Assembly (NCBI RefSeq): GCF_015278255.1
Contig: NZ_JADIJC010000001.1
Coordinates: 248,001 to 312,000 of the forward strand
Source: Microbacterium hibisci
GTDB lineage: Bacteria; Actinomycetota; Actinomycetes; Actinomycetales; Microbacteriaceae
DNA length: 64,000 nucleotides
Reading direction: 5' to 3'
Positions 44,499 to 52,646 of this stretch are shown here, in pieces. Both the position numbers and the translations under genes were made by a program. The notes below the pieces were generated by a model. It worked only from the letters and a program-made list of their open reading frames with translations, did not search any database and had not been told where the DNA came from. The stretch's first letter is position 1, and every line of letters begins with the position of its first letter.

Positions 44499-44690
44499 GC
44501 CGAGTCGGAGCTCACTCCGCGGATCGGCGTGGTCGCCCGCCGTGAGCTCGCCCTCCACGGGATCACCGGCTACGACGATCTGACGGTCCGATCGCGCGCC
44601 GAGCTGCTGGCGATCCACGGCGTCGGGCCCAAGGCGATCCGCATCCTCGAGGAGGAGCTGGCGGCTCGCCGTCAGTCCTTCGCCGGCTGA
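44493..44690 (+). CDS. Small helix-hairpin-helix protein
   Basis: A 65-residue protein whose C-terminal half (YDDLTVRSRAELLAIHGVGPKAIRILEEELA) reads as a helix-hairpin-helix DNA-binding or SAM-like motif, similar to the C-terminal domain of RNA polymerase alpha and of TfoX-like proteins. The ATG at 44493 lies ten bases past the lyase stop within a tandem repeat. No other domain is visible. It may be a small nucleic-acid-binding protein; function unknown. The last 19 bases overlap the converging DUF1801 gene. Confidence 0.72.
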   Translation: MSAESELTPRIGVVARRELALHGITGYDDLTVRSRAELLAIHGVGPKAIRILEEELAARRQSFAG

Positions 44691-45052
44691 TCCACGCGTT
44701 CGTCGGCGATCGCCCTGGCCACGCGGCCGATGAGGTCGTACGGGACGTCCTTCGTGTGCGGGAAGACCACCGAGTCCTTCTCGGCGCGGTAGGGCGCGAT
44801 CTCGGACTGCAGCGGCTCGGGAAGGGGCGGCACAGGATAGAGCCCGATGTGCTTCTTCCACCCTGCGAAGTGCAGCGCGTACCGGCCGCCGAGCATGACC
44901 GCGGCGATGCCGTAGCGGATCTTCTCCTCCGGCGCCGTGCCCGAGGCGGCGGTCACCTGCGACACGATCTCGGAGCGGATGCGGCGGAGTCGATCGGCGA
45001 CCTCCGGAGGGAAACCGGCGATGTACTCGTCGACGGAGGCAGGGCTGGCCAT
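44672..45052 (-). CDS. DUF1801 (YdhG-like) protein
   Basis: A 126-residue DUF1801 protein of the frataxin-like-fold group, with the features SVDEYIAGFPPEVADRLRRIRSEI at the start, KIRYGIAAVMLGGRYALHFAGWKKHIGLYP in the core, and a C-terminal DLIGRVARAIADER helix. Some relatives are described as iron chaperones, though evidence is thin. The ATG follows TAGGCT (45060-45065 on this strand) by seven bases, so it is probably leaderless. The TAG of that -10 is the stop of the upstream phosphatase gene. Confidence 0.86.
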   Translation of the reverse strand: MASPASVDEYIAGFPPEVADRLRRIRSEIVSQVTAASGTAPEEKIRYGIAAVMLGGRYALHFAGWKKHIGLYPVPPLPEPLQSEIAPYRAEKDSVVFPHTKDVPYDLIGRVARAIADERVDQPAKD

Positions 45053-45062
45053 GGCGCCGAGC

Positions 45063-45668
45063 CTAGGCCACCAGCCCCGCGTACGCGATGAGCCGGAGGT
45101 GGTCGCGCTCGTAGACGAAGTCGTGGTGCGAGCCGTTGGCCAGCCGCTCGCCCTCCGGCGGCAGCGCGCCGGCGGTCGCGTGACGGATCACCTCGCGGAT
45201 GAGGGCGCCATGGCTCACGACGATGAGGGATGCCGCGGCCGGCGCGGTCGCGCGGCGGTGATCCCGGACGACCCGCCCGAGCGCGCCGATGGCGCGCCGT
45301 CGCAGCTCCGGCCACGGCTCGGCGCCCGGGACCTCGGCGGCGTGCCAGTCACCCCAGCGGGCGCGGAACTCGTCGACCCCGATCCCTTCGGCCTCGCCGT
45401 AGGAGCGCTCGCGCAGCCCCGCGTAGGTGCGAGGCGCAGGAAGACCCAGCTCGGCGGCGATGATCTCGGCGGTCTCGCGCGCGCGGGCGAGATCGCTCGA
45501 CACGATCGTCGCCGGAAGGTCACCGTCGAGCCGCTCGCGCAGCACGGCCGCGGTCGCGCGCGCCTGCGCCCGGCCGTTGTCGTTGAGGGGGATGTCGGTC
45601 GCTCCCTGAATGCGGCGGTCGCGGTTCCAATCGGTCTCGCCGTGTCGGATCAGGGTGAGCGCGGTCAT
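45063..45668 (-). CDS. Histidine phosphatase family protein
   Basis: A 201-residue phosphoglycerate-mutase-like phosphatase. The phosphohistidine motif LTLIRHGETDWNRDRRIQG is at the N-terminus, SDLARARETAEIIAAEL and LRERSYGEAEGIGVDEFRARWGDW hold the arginine and acid, and LIVVSHGALIREVIRH the second histidine. Likely a general or sugar-phosphate phosphatase. The ATG follows TAGGGT (45675-45680 on this strand) by six bases. Its stop codon is the first half of the next gene's -10. Confidence 0.9.
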   Translation of the reverse strand: MTALTLIRHGETDWNRDRRIQGATDIPLNDNGRAQARATAAVLRERLDGDLPATIVSSDLARARETAEIIAAELGLPAPRTYAGLRERSYGEAEGIGVDEFRARWGDWHAAEVPGAEPWPELRRRAIGALGRVVRDHRRATAPAAASLIVVSHGALIREVIRHATAGALPPEGERLANGSHHDFVYERDHLRLIAYAGLVA

Positions 45669-45706
45669 GCTTCGACCCTACCCGCGGCTTCTGGGAGCCG
45701 GCCGCG

Positions 45707-46561
45707 TCACGACAGCGGCGGCAGACCGTCGGCCAGCGCCCGCAGCACCTCGCTCGTGCCGGCGTCGATCTTGAGGGTCGCCCGCGCGTCGGCCCGGGTC
45801 GCCCCGCGATTGACGATCACGACGGGCAGCCGACGACGCCGAGCGCGTTCGAGCAGCCGGATGCCGGAGTTCACGACGAGCGACGACCCCGCCACGATCA
45901 GCGCGTCGCTGGTGTGGACCAGCTGCTCCGCCTCCCGGAACTTCTCAGCGGGGATGAACTCGCCGAAGAACACGACGTCGGGCTTCAGCATGCCGCCGCA
46001 CACGCTGCAGTCCGGGATGCGGAAGCCGTCCGTGCTCTCGGGGAGCACGTCGCCGTCCGGACCGAGCGGCACGTTCTCGGGCACGCGGATCCACGGGTTG
46101 TCGTCCTCGACGCGGGCGGCGAGGTCGCGACGGTCGAAGACCTGCCCGCAGTGCGTGCAGAAGACCCGGCGCATCGTGCCGTGGAGCTCCACCACGCGCC
46201 GGCTGCCGGCGCGCACGTGCAGTCCGTCGACGTTCTGCGTGACGACGCCGGTGGCGAGGCCGCGGGCCTCGAGATCTGCGAGCGCGCGGTGCCCGGGGTT
46301 GGGCTCGGCCGCCGCGAACGCCTTCCAGCCGAGGTGCGAGCCGACCCAGTAGCGGCGTCGCGAGGCGTCGCTCGAGAGGAACTGCTCGACGGTCATCGGC
46401 GTGCGCACCGGTGCGCCCGCGCCCCGGTAGTCGGGGATGCCGGAGTCGGTCGAGACGCCCGCGCCGGTCAGCACCGCGATCCGCCGGCCCGCGAGCGTGT
46501 CGATCGCGAGGGCCACGGCATCCGTCGTCCGGGCATCCATTCCGGTCGCGATCGTCGTCAC
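45707..46561 (-). CDS. NAD-dependent protein deacylase, Sir2 family
   Basis: A 284-residue sirtuin. The NAD motif is AVLTGAGVSTDSGIPDYRG, the catalytic histidine lies in VVELHGTMRRVFC, TQNVDGLHVRAG is the ribose site, and two zinc pairs are CTHCG and CSVCG. Close to actinobacterial class II-like sirtuins; deacetylation of lysine in metabolic enzymes such as acyl-CoA synthetases is typical. The GTG start at 46561 has AAGGGGG upstream and TACACT (46582-46587 on this strand) as -10; ATG at 46540 is an alternative start. Divergent from the methyltransferase gene. Confidence 0.92.
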   Translation of the reverse strand: MTTIATGMDARTTDAVALAIDTLAGRRIAVLTGAGVSTDSGIPDYRGAGAPVRTPMTVEQFLSSDASRRRYWVGSHLGWKAFAAAEPNPGHRALADLEARGLATGVVTQNVDGLHVRAGSRRVVELHGTMRRVFCTHCGQVFDRRDLAARVEDDNPWIRVPENVPLGPDGDVLPESTDGFRIPDCSVCGGMLKPDVVFFGEFIPAEKFREAEQLVHTSDALIVAGSSLVVNSGIRLLERARRRRLPVVIVNRGATRADARATLKIDAGTSEVLRALADGLPPLS

Positions 46562-46685
46562 GGCGCACCCCCTTCGCGTCGAGTGTAGGCCCGGAGGTTT
46601 TCGGGGATGTTACGGCCGCCCGTGCAGCGGGTGCCGGGGCGCGGGCGCCCGCGTGCGCGGAAGCGCGCGTGCGACGATGGGACGT

Positions 46686-47489
46686 GTGCGCGCGACCTTG
46701 ATCACCGATGCCGCCGATGACCGGCTCGCGGACTACCGCGACCTCACCGATGTCGCGCTGCGGCGCGTGATCGAGCCGGAGGGCGGCCTGTACATCGCCG
46801 AGTCGGCCAAGGTGATCGCGCGGGCGATCGCGGCTGGCCACCGCCCGCGGTCGGTGCTCGTGCAGGAGAAGTGGCTGGCGGATGTCGAGAAGCTGGTGAC
46901 GGATGCCTCCGTCCCGCTGTACGTCGTCACGCCCGAGATCGCCGAGGCGCTGACCGGGTACGTCGTGCACCGGGGTGCGCTGGCCTCCATGCACCGTCCG
47001 CCGCTGCCCGCGGTGGCGGAGGTCGTCGCGGACGCCCGGCTCGTGGTCGTGCTCGAAGACATCGTGGATCACACCAACGTCGGGGCGATCTTCCGCGCCG
47101 CCGCAGGTCTCGGCGCCGACGCGGTGCTGGTGAGCCCGCGCTGCGCCGATCCGCTCTACCGGCGGAGCGTGCGGGTGTCGATGGGCACGGTCTTCCAGGT
47201 GCCGTGGACGCGGCTGCCGGAGTGGAGCGAGGCCCGCACGGTGCTGCACGACGCCGGATTCGAGCTCGCGGCGCTCGCGCTCTCGGACGACGCCGTGTCG
47301 CTCGACGCGTTCAGCGCCCGGCGGCCCGAGCGGGTGGCGCTGATGCTGGGTGCGGAGGGCGACGGACTGTCGCGGCGCGCGCTCGAGGCGGCCGACACGG
47401 TCGTCACGATCCCGATGGCGGGCGGAGTCGACTCGCTGAACGTGGCCGCGGCCAGCGCCGTGGCGCTGTGGGAGCTGCGCGGCCGCTGA
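46686..47489 (+). CDS. TrmH/SpoU-family RNA methyltransferase
   Basis: A 267-residue SPOUT methyltransferase. The N-terminal substrate-binding domain contains LYIAESAKVIARAIAAG; the SpoU knot has VVLEDIVDHTNVGAIFRAAAGLG (motif 1), ALMLGAEGDGLS (motif 2) and VTIPMAGGVDSLNVAAASAVALWEL (motif 3). It 2'-O-methylates rRNA or tRNA; the exact site is unknown. The GTG at 46686 is preferred: RATLITDAADDRLADYRDL is a typical N-terminus and GACGAT lies seven bases before it. An ATG at 46677 in the same frame is an alternative. Confidence 0.92.
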   Translation: MRATLITDAADDRLADYRDLTDVALRRVIEPEGGLYIAESAKVIARAIAAGHRPRSVLVQEKWLADVEKLVTDASVPLYVVTPEIAEALTGYVVHRGALASMHRPPLPAVAEVVADARLVVVLEDIVDHTNVGAIFRAAAGLGADAVLVSPRCADPLYRRSVRVSMGTVFQVPWTRLPEWSEARTVLHDAGFELAALALSDDAVSLDAFSARRPERVALMLGAEGDGLSRRALEAADTVVTIPMAGGVDSLNVAAASAVALWELRGR

Positions 47490-47585
47490 CCGCGGGCTCG
47501 AGGCCCAGGCGCCCGGCGGCCCACACGGCGGCGGCTCAGGCAGAGGGCAGCTGAGGCGCCCGGCGGGCGGTTCAGCTGCCGCGGC

Positions 47586-48275
47586 TCACGCGCCGGGGCG
47601 GACCGTCAGCTCGGTGAGGTCGGCGTCGCGCGGCAGGTCGAGGGCGGTCAGGATCGTCGCGGCGACCGAGGCCGGGTCGATCCACTGCGAGGCGTCGTAG
47701 TCCGCGCCCTCCTGCTGGTGCACCTTCTCCTGCATCGGCGTCGCGGTGCGGCCGGGGTACACCGTCGTGACGCCGACGCCGTTCGCGCGCTCCTCCTCGC
47801 GCAGTGCGTCGGCGATCGCGCGCACCGCGAACTTGCTGGCCGCGTACGAGCCCCACTCCGGGCTGACCCGCAGGCCCGCGCCCGAGTTGACGAACACGAC
47901 GCGCCCGCGTGCCGTCCGCAGCGCGGGCAGCATCAGGCGGGTGAGCTCGGCGGGCGCCACCGCGTTCACGTTGAGCTGGTGCTGCCAGGTGGCGACGGGC
48001 GTCTCGCCGACGGCACCCAGCTCGACCACGCCCGCGACGTGAACGAGAGAATCGAGCCGCGCAGGCAGGCTCTGGTGGCTGAAGGCCCACGACAGGCGTC
48101 CAGGGTCGGCGAGGTCGCCGACGAGCGTCTGCGCATGCGGGAATCGCGCACGGAGCTGCGCGGCCCGACCCGCGTCTCGCACCAGCAGCCAGAGCTCGTC
48201 GCCCCGCTCCGCAAGCCGATCGGCGAGGGCCGCGCCGATGCCCGAGCCTGCTCCGGTGATCAGGTGCGTCGCCAT
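47586..48275 (-). CDS. SDR-family oxidoreductase
   Basis: A 229-residue short-chain dehydrogenase. Nucleotide motif THLITGAGSGIGAALADRLAE at the start, LVHVAGVVELG in place of the NAG motif, catalytic SGAGLRVSPEWGSYAASKFAVRAI with the YAASK pair. It lacks the C-terminal ProDGG of FabG-type enzymes. Substrate unknown. The ATG at 48275 follows the SGNH hydrolase stop by one base and has GAGGAGG upstream, so the two genes form a pair. Confidence 0.88.
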   Translation of the reverse strand: MATHLITGAGSGIGAALADRLAERGDELWLLVRDAGRAAQLRARFPHAQTLVGDLADPGRLSWAFSHQSLPARLDSLVHVAGVVELGAVGETPVATWQHQLNVNAVAPAELTRLMLPALRTARGRVVFVNSGAGLRVSPEWGSYAASKFAVRAIADALREEERANGVGVTTVYPGRTATPMQEKVHQQEGADYDASQWIDPASVAATILTALDLPRDADLTELTVRPGA

Positions 48276-48276
48276 G

Positions 48277-49140
48277 TCAGACCTCCTCGCCCTTCGCATC
48301 GGACGGCGGGACGGGGCCGGGAGCCACGGTGATGACGGGCAGCGGGTCGGGCCGCTTGGCCCGCACCTGGTCGCCCGACGACTGGTGTCGGAGACGGCGC
48401 AGCACCCACGGAACGAGGTACTCCCGCGCCCAGACCAGGTCGACCGCGCGCGCCTCGCGCCACGTCCGCATCGGGAACGGGTCGGGCTGCATCGGCAGGA
48501 GGTCGTTGGGGACGTTGAGTGCGCGGAGCACCATGCGGGCCACCTCGTGGTGGCCGAGCGCGTTGTAGTGCAGGCGGTCGTCGTCGAAGAAGCGCATGTC
48601 CTGCACTTCTTTCAGCGCCCACTGGTCGGCGACGATGCAGTCGTATCTGTCGGCGATCGCCCGGATGTTCTCGTTGTAGATCGCGACCTTGCCCCGGATC
48701 CCGCGGAAGACCGGCGTGAACGCCGTGTCGATCCCCGTGAAGACCACGACGGTGGCGCCGTCGCGCGAGAGGCGCACGACCGCGTCCTCGAAGCGCTGCG
48801 CGACGAGGTCGGGGTCGCCGTTGGGGCGGATGACGTCGTTGCCGCCCGCCGAGAACGTCACGAGGTCGGGCTTGAGCGCGATGGCAGGCTCGACCTGCTC
48901 GTCGACGATCTGGCCGATGAGCCGGCCGCGGATGGCGAGATTGGCGTAGGCGAAGTCGTCCACCTGCTCCGACAGGACCTCCGCGACGCGGTCGGCCCAT
49001 CCGCGGTAGCCGTTGGGTGCCGACGGCTCCGGGTCGCCCACGCCCTCGGTGAAGGAGTCGCCGAGCGCGACGTAGCGCCGCCACGGGTGCGGCTGCGCGT
49101 TGGCGACATAGGGGCTGCGGGGATCTTGCGTGGTGGACAT
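48277..49140 (-). CDS. SGNH/GDSL-family hydrolase
   Basis: A 287-residue cytoplasmic esterase-like protein. Block I GDSFTEGVGD with the nucleophile serine, block III GGND (SAGGNDVIRP) and block V DRLHYNALGHHEVA with the catalytic Asp and His. No signal peptide is seen. It is common in Microbacteriaceae and may be an esterase or acyl-CoA hydrolase. TAGCCT (49176-49181 on this strand) is the likely -10, giving a leader of about 28 bases. Coupled to the SDR downstream. Confidence 0.9.
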   Translation of the reverse strand: MSTTQDPRSPYVANAQPHPWRRYVALGDSFTEGVGDPEPSAPNGYRGWADRVAEVLSEQVDDFAYANLAIRGRLIGQIVDEQVEPAIALKPDLVTFSAGGNDVIRPNGDPDLVAQRFEDAVVRLSRDGATVVVFTGIDTAFTPVFRGIRGKVAIYNENIRAIADRYDCIVADQWALKEVQDMRFFDDDRLHYNALGHHEVARMVLRALNVPNDLLPMQPDPFPMRTWREARAVDLVWAREYLVPWVLRRLRHQSSGDQVRAKRPDPLPVITVAPGPVPPSDAKGEEV

Positions 49141-49289
49141 CGGTGTTCCGTTCCGTCGGCTCGTGACCGTCAGCCAGGCTATCGCGCGGGCGGGACACGG
49201 ACGGGCGCCGCAGCCGCGCCGACGGCGACCCGGATGTCGTGGCGGTCGTCTATCGTGGTGACTCGTTGTCTACGGGGGAGGTGCATTCG

Positions 49290-51173
49290 GTGACGGACGA
49301 AACGACGATCGAGTCGCCGCCCGAGCTCGCCGAACCATCCGCGCCGTCCGCCCACAGCGGCGAGCCGCACATCGGCAGCTTCGCCGCGGAGCACCTGTCT
49401 CCGACCTATCCGCAGCGCGCGCCGTGGGGCACCGCGCAGCGTCTGCGTGCGTGGCAGGCCGAGGCGCTCGACCTGTACTTCGGGCTCGATGGGCCCGACG
49501 GGCCTGGAGGCGGCCCCAGGGACTTCCTCGCCGCGGCCACCCCCGGCGCCGGCAAGACCACCTTCGCCCTGCGCCTCGCCAGCGAGCTGCTGCGCCGCCG
49601 CATCGTCAACCGCATCGTGGTGGTCGCGCCGACCGAGCACCTGAAGACCCAGTGGGCCGATGCCGCGGCCAGGGTGGGCATCCGGCTCGACCCCGCGTTC
49701 AGCAACCGGCACTTCGCGCCCGCCCGCCAGTACCACGGCGTCGCCGTGACGTACGCGCAGGTGGCGGTCAAGGCATCCGTCCATCAGCGGCTGACGATGG
49801 ACGCGCGCACGCTGGTCGTCCTCGACGAGGTGCACCACGGCGGCGACGCCCTGAGCTGGGGTGACGCACTGCGCGAGGCGTACAGCCGCGCGACGAGGCG
49901 CCTGCTGCTGAGCGGCACGCCCTTCCGCAGCGACACGGCGCCGATCCCGTTCGTCGAGTACCACCCCGACGCGAAAGGGATCCGCGTCTCGCGCACGGAC
50001 TATGCCTACGGGTACCGCCGCGCGCTCGAAGACGGCGTCGTGCGGCCCGTCATGTTCATGGTCTACGCGGGCCACATGCGCTGGCGCACCAAGACCGGTG
50101 ACGAGATGGAGGCCCAGCTCGGCCAGGACAACACGAAAGACATCACGTCGCAGGCCTGGCGCACGGCGCTCGACCCGGAAGGCGACTGGATCCCGGCGGT
50201 GCTGCGGTCGGCCGATCGCCGCCTGACCGAGGTGCGCGAGCATGTTCCGGATGCCGGCGGCCTGGTGATCGCGACGGATCAGACCGCCGCCCGCGCCTAT
50301 GCCGCGATCCTGCACCAGATCACCGGTGAGGCGCCGACCGTGGTGCTGTCGGACGAGGCCGAGGCCTCGAGCCGCATCGAGGAGTTCTCGAAGGCGACGA
50401 GCCGGTGGATGGTCGCGGTGCGCATGGTGTCGGAGGGCGTCGACGTGCCCCGTCTCGCCGTCGGCGTCTACGCGACCAGCGCATCGACGCCGCTGTTCTT
50501 CGCCCAGGCCATCGGCCGCTTCGTGCGCGCGCGTCGTCGCGGTGAGACGGCGAGCGTCTTCCTGCCCAACGTGCCGCAGCTGCTCGCCCTCGCGAACGAG
50601 ATGGAGCGGCAGCGCGACCACGCGCTCGACCGCGACTCCGACGGCGAGGACGAGTGGAACGCCGAAGAAGACCTGATGGACGCCGCGGAGCGCGAAGACA
50701 AGGCTTCCGATGCGCTCACCGAGGAGTTCTCCTATCAGGCGCTCGGATCGCTGGCGCACTTCGACCGCGTGCTCTTCGACGGCAGGGAGTTCGGACAGCT
50801 CGCCGTTCCCGGCACCCCGGAGGAGGAGGAGTTCCTCGGAATCCCGGGACTGCTCGAGCCCGACCAGGTGCACGAGGTGCTGATGTCGAGGGTCTCGCGC
50901 CAGTCCCGGCACCGGAGTGCGCGCGAGGCGCGCGAGCGCGAGGCCGCGCCCGAGGAGGAGCCGGCGCTGCCGCAGGCGCTGCACCGCACGCTCAAGGAGC
51001 AGCGACAGCTGCTCAACAGCCTGGTGGGCCTCTATGCCCGTCAGACGGGTGAGGCGCACGGCCTGGTGCATGCCGAACTCCGGCGCATCTGCGGCGGCCC
51101 CGCCGTCTCGCACGCCACCGTCGCGCAGCTGCAGGCACGGATCGACGTGCTGCGCAAGCGCGTGCGCTCCTGA
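49290..51173 (+). CDS. DEAD/DEAH-box helicase, superfamily 2 (stand-alone)
   Basis: A 627-residue SF2 protein. After a 45-residue acidic/proline-rich lead, the RecA1 domain has Walker A ATPGAGKTT (T84-T90 region), motif Ib-like VVVAPTEHLKTQW, DEVH at 179-182 and LLLSGTPFRSD; RecA2 has VSEGVDVPRLAVGVYAT and QAIGRFVRARR (motif VI). The last 200 residues are charged helices. This resembles UvsW/Hef-like or ComFA-like DNA helicases of actinobacteria; RNA substrates are not excluded. GGGGGAGG (49274-49281) stands before the GTG at 49290, which fixes the start. No nuclease or methylase neighbour. Confidence 0.88.
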   Translation: MTDETTIESPPELAEPSAPSAHSGEPHIGSFAAEHLSPTYPQRAPWGTAQRLRAWQAEALDLYFGLDGPDGPGGGPRDFLAAATPGAGKTTFALRLASELLRRRIVNRIVVVAPTEHLKTQWADAAARVGIRLDPAFSNRHFAPARQYHGVAVTYAQVAVKASVHQRLTMDARTLVVLDEVHHGGDALSWGDALREAYSRATRRLLLSGTPFRSDTAPIPFVEYHPDAKGIRVSRTDYAYGYRRALEDGVVRPVMFMVYAGHMRWRTKTGDEMEAQLGQDNTKDITSQAWRTALDPEGDWIPAVLRSADRRLTEVREHVPDAGGLVIATDQTAARAYAAILHQITGEAPTVVLSDEAEASSRIEEFSKATSRWMVAVRMVSEGVDVPRLAVGVYATSASTPLFFAQAIGRFVRARRRGETASVFLPNVPQLLALANEMERQRDHALDRDSDGEDEWNAEEDLMDAAEREDKASDALTEEFSYQALGSLAHFDRVLFDGREFGQLAVPGTPEEEEFLGIPGLLEPDQVHEVLMSRVSRQSRHRSAREAREREAAPEEEPALPQALHRTLKEQRQLLNSLVGLYARQTGEAHGLVHAELRRICGGPAVSHATVAQLQARIDVLRKRVRS

Positions 51174-51300
51174 CCCGCGACGCGGCCGGCCCGGCGCCGT
51201 TCGGAACCCCGAAATGCTGGCAATCCTCGCTTTCGGCGCGGGCACTGCACGCACGGTGGCTAGCGTTGTCGAGTCCCGCACACCCGACCGGAGGCCCAGA

Positions 51301-52389
51301 GTGACCGCGCCCGCCGCACCCACCGACCGCGACCGCCGCCGCTGGGCGCGCTACCTCGTCAACGAACGCGCCGAGGCCCACGTCTACCGCGAGCTCGCGG
51401 GCCGACGCACCGGTGAGGAGCGCGAGATCCTCCTCGCCCTCGCCGAGGCGGAGGGGCGCCACGAGGCCCATTGGCTGGAGCTGCTGGGCAGCGAGCCCGC
51501 GCGTCTGCCGCAGCCCGACATCCGCACGCGGATGCTCGGCGCGCTCGCCAAGAGCTTCGGCTCGATCTGGGTGCTCGCCCTCGCGCAGAACGCCGAGGCG
51601 CGCTCGCCCTACGACGACGAGCCCTTCGCCACGCCCCGCATGGCCGCCGACGAGAAGATCCACCACGAGGTGGTCCGTGGGCTCGCCGCCCGCGGGCGGC
51701 GCCGCCTGTCGGGCACCTTCCGGGCCGCAGTCTTCGGCGCGAACGACGGGCTGGTCTCCAACCTCGCCCTCGTCATGGGCATCGGTGCGACCGGAGTGTC
51801 GAGCCAGTTCGTGCTCTTCAGCGGCATCGCCGGTCTGCTCGCCGGCGCGCTGTCGATGGGCGCGGGGGAGTTCGTCTCGGTGCGCTCGCAGCGGGAGCTG
51901 CTCGCGGCGACCGAGCCCAGCGACTACGCCGACGGCGCGATCCCGCACCTCGACATCGACGCCAACGAGCTGGCGCTCGTGTACCGGACGCGGGGGATGC
52001 CGGAGGCCGAGGCGTCCGCACGAGCCCGCCGCGTCGTCGAGGCGGCGCACGCACTCGGTCAGGGGCGCGCCGACACCGGCCCGATCGGCGTCGCCGATCA
52101 CGGCGAGGTCGTGGGCAGCGCGTGGGCCGCAGCGCTGTCGAGCTTCCTGTTCTTCGCCTCCGGCGCGATCATCCCGGTGCTGCCGTGGATCTTCGGTCTG
52201 TCGGGCCTCACCGCGGTCGTGGTGGCCCTGGTGCTGGTCGGCATCGCGCTCATGTCGACGGGCGCCGCCGTGGGGCTCCTCTCGGGCGCTCCGCCGCTGC
52301 GTCGCGCCCTGCGCCAGCTGGCGATCGGCTTCGGCGCCGCCGCGGTCACCTACGCGCTCGGCCTGCTGTTCGGCGTGTCGATGGGCTGA
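51301..52389 (+). CDS. Ferritin-like / VIT1 fusion, iron or manganese transporter (MbfA-like)
   Basis: A 362-residue protein with two parts. Residues 1-140 form a ferritin-like helical domain with metal ligands spaced in NERAEAHVYRELAGRR, EREILLALAEAEGRHEAHW and, later, RMAADEKIHHEVVRGL. Residues 150-362 form a VIT1/CCC1 transporter (FRAAVFGANDGLVSNLALVMG; AGALSMGAGEFVSVRSQRELL, the conserved metal-binding loop; then four helices to the end). Homologues such as rhizobial MbfA export iron. GGAGG precedes the GTG by five bases, and TAGCGT (51261-51266) is the likely -10. I see no DtxR box upstream. Confidence 0.88.
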   Translation: MTAPAAPTDRDRRRWARYLVNERAEAHVYRELAGRRTGEEREILLALAEAEGRHEAHWLELLGSEPARLPQPDIRTRMLGALAKSFGSIWVLALAQNAEARSPYDDEPFATPRMAADEKIHHEVVRGLAARGRRRLSGTFRAAVFGANDGLVSNLALVMGIGATGVSSQFVLFSGIAGLLAGALSMGAGEFVSVRSQRELLAATEPSDYADGAIPHLDIDANELALVYRTRGMPEAEASARARRVVEAAHALGQGRADTGPIGVADHGEVVGSAWAAALSSFLFFASGAIIPVLPWIFGLSGLTAVVVALVLVGIALMSTGAAVGLLSGAPPLRRALRQLAIGFGAAAVTYALGLLFGVSMG

Positions 52390-52470
52390 CGCGCCCGGGC
52401 GCCCGCCGATTCGTTGAACGTCCGGTGACGTGGTAATGTCATTCCTCGGTTGCGAAACCGGAAACCACCT

Positions 52471-52555
52471 GCGCGGGTGGCGGAATAGGTAGACGCGCTA
52501 GCTTGAGGTGCTAGTGCCCGTATAGGGCGTGGGGGTTCAAGTCCCCCCTCGCGCA
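52471..52555 (+). tRNA. tRNA-Leu(GAG)
   Basis: An 85-nt class II tRNA. Acceptor GCGCGGG pairs with CTCGCGC (one G-U), discriminator A at 52555. The anticodon stem CTAGC/GCTAG encloses loop TTGAGGT, anticodon GAG (52505-52507), for CUC/CUU leucine codons. The variable arm GTGCCCGTATAGGGC is long, as in tRNA-Leu, and the T arm is GGGGGTTCAAGTCCCCC. CCA is not encoded. TTGAAC (52414-52419), 17 bases, TGTCAT (52437-52442) is a possible promoter. Confidence 0.95.
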
Positions 52556-52561
52556 CACAGT

Positions 52562-52591
52562 GAAGAAGGCCCCCGGAAGGGGGCCTTCTTC
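52562..52591. terminator. Bidirectional terminator after tRNA-Leu
   Basis: GAAGAAGGCCCCC (52562-52574) pairs perfectly with GGGGGCCTTCTTC (52579-52591) around a GGAA tetraloop. Its A-rich 5' and T-rich 3' sides give U-rich ends in both directions, terminating the tRNA and, from the other side, the response regulator transcript. Confidence 0.85.
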
Positions 52592-52646
52592 CGTTGTGGC
52601 GGGCGCCCCGGCCCGTCGGCTGTCGACGCCCTCGCGGGGGAGCGGT

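Noticed and set aside
51174..51300. DtxR box upstream of the ferritin/VIT1 fusion
   Set aside because: No TTAGG...CCTAA-type dyad was found in the 127-base gap.
49290..52389. Defence system built around the helicase
   Set aside because: Neighbours are an SGNH hydrolase and a metal transporter; no nuclease, methyltransferase or other defence partner is present.
52471..52591. Integration site or genomic island at tRNA-Leu
   Set aside because: No integrase, no repeated tRNA 3' end, and the flanking genes are ordinary chromosomal ones with uniform composition.
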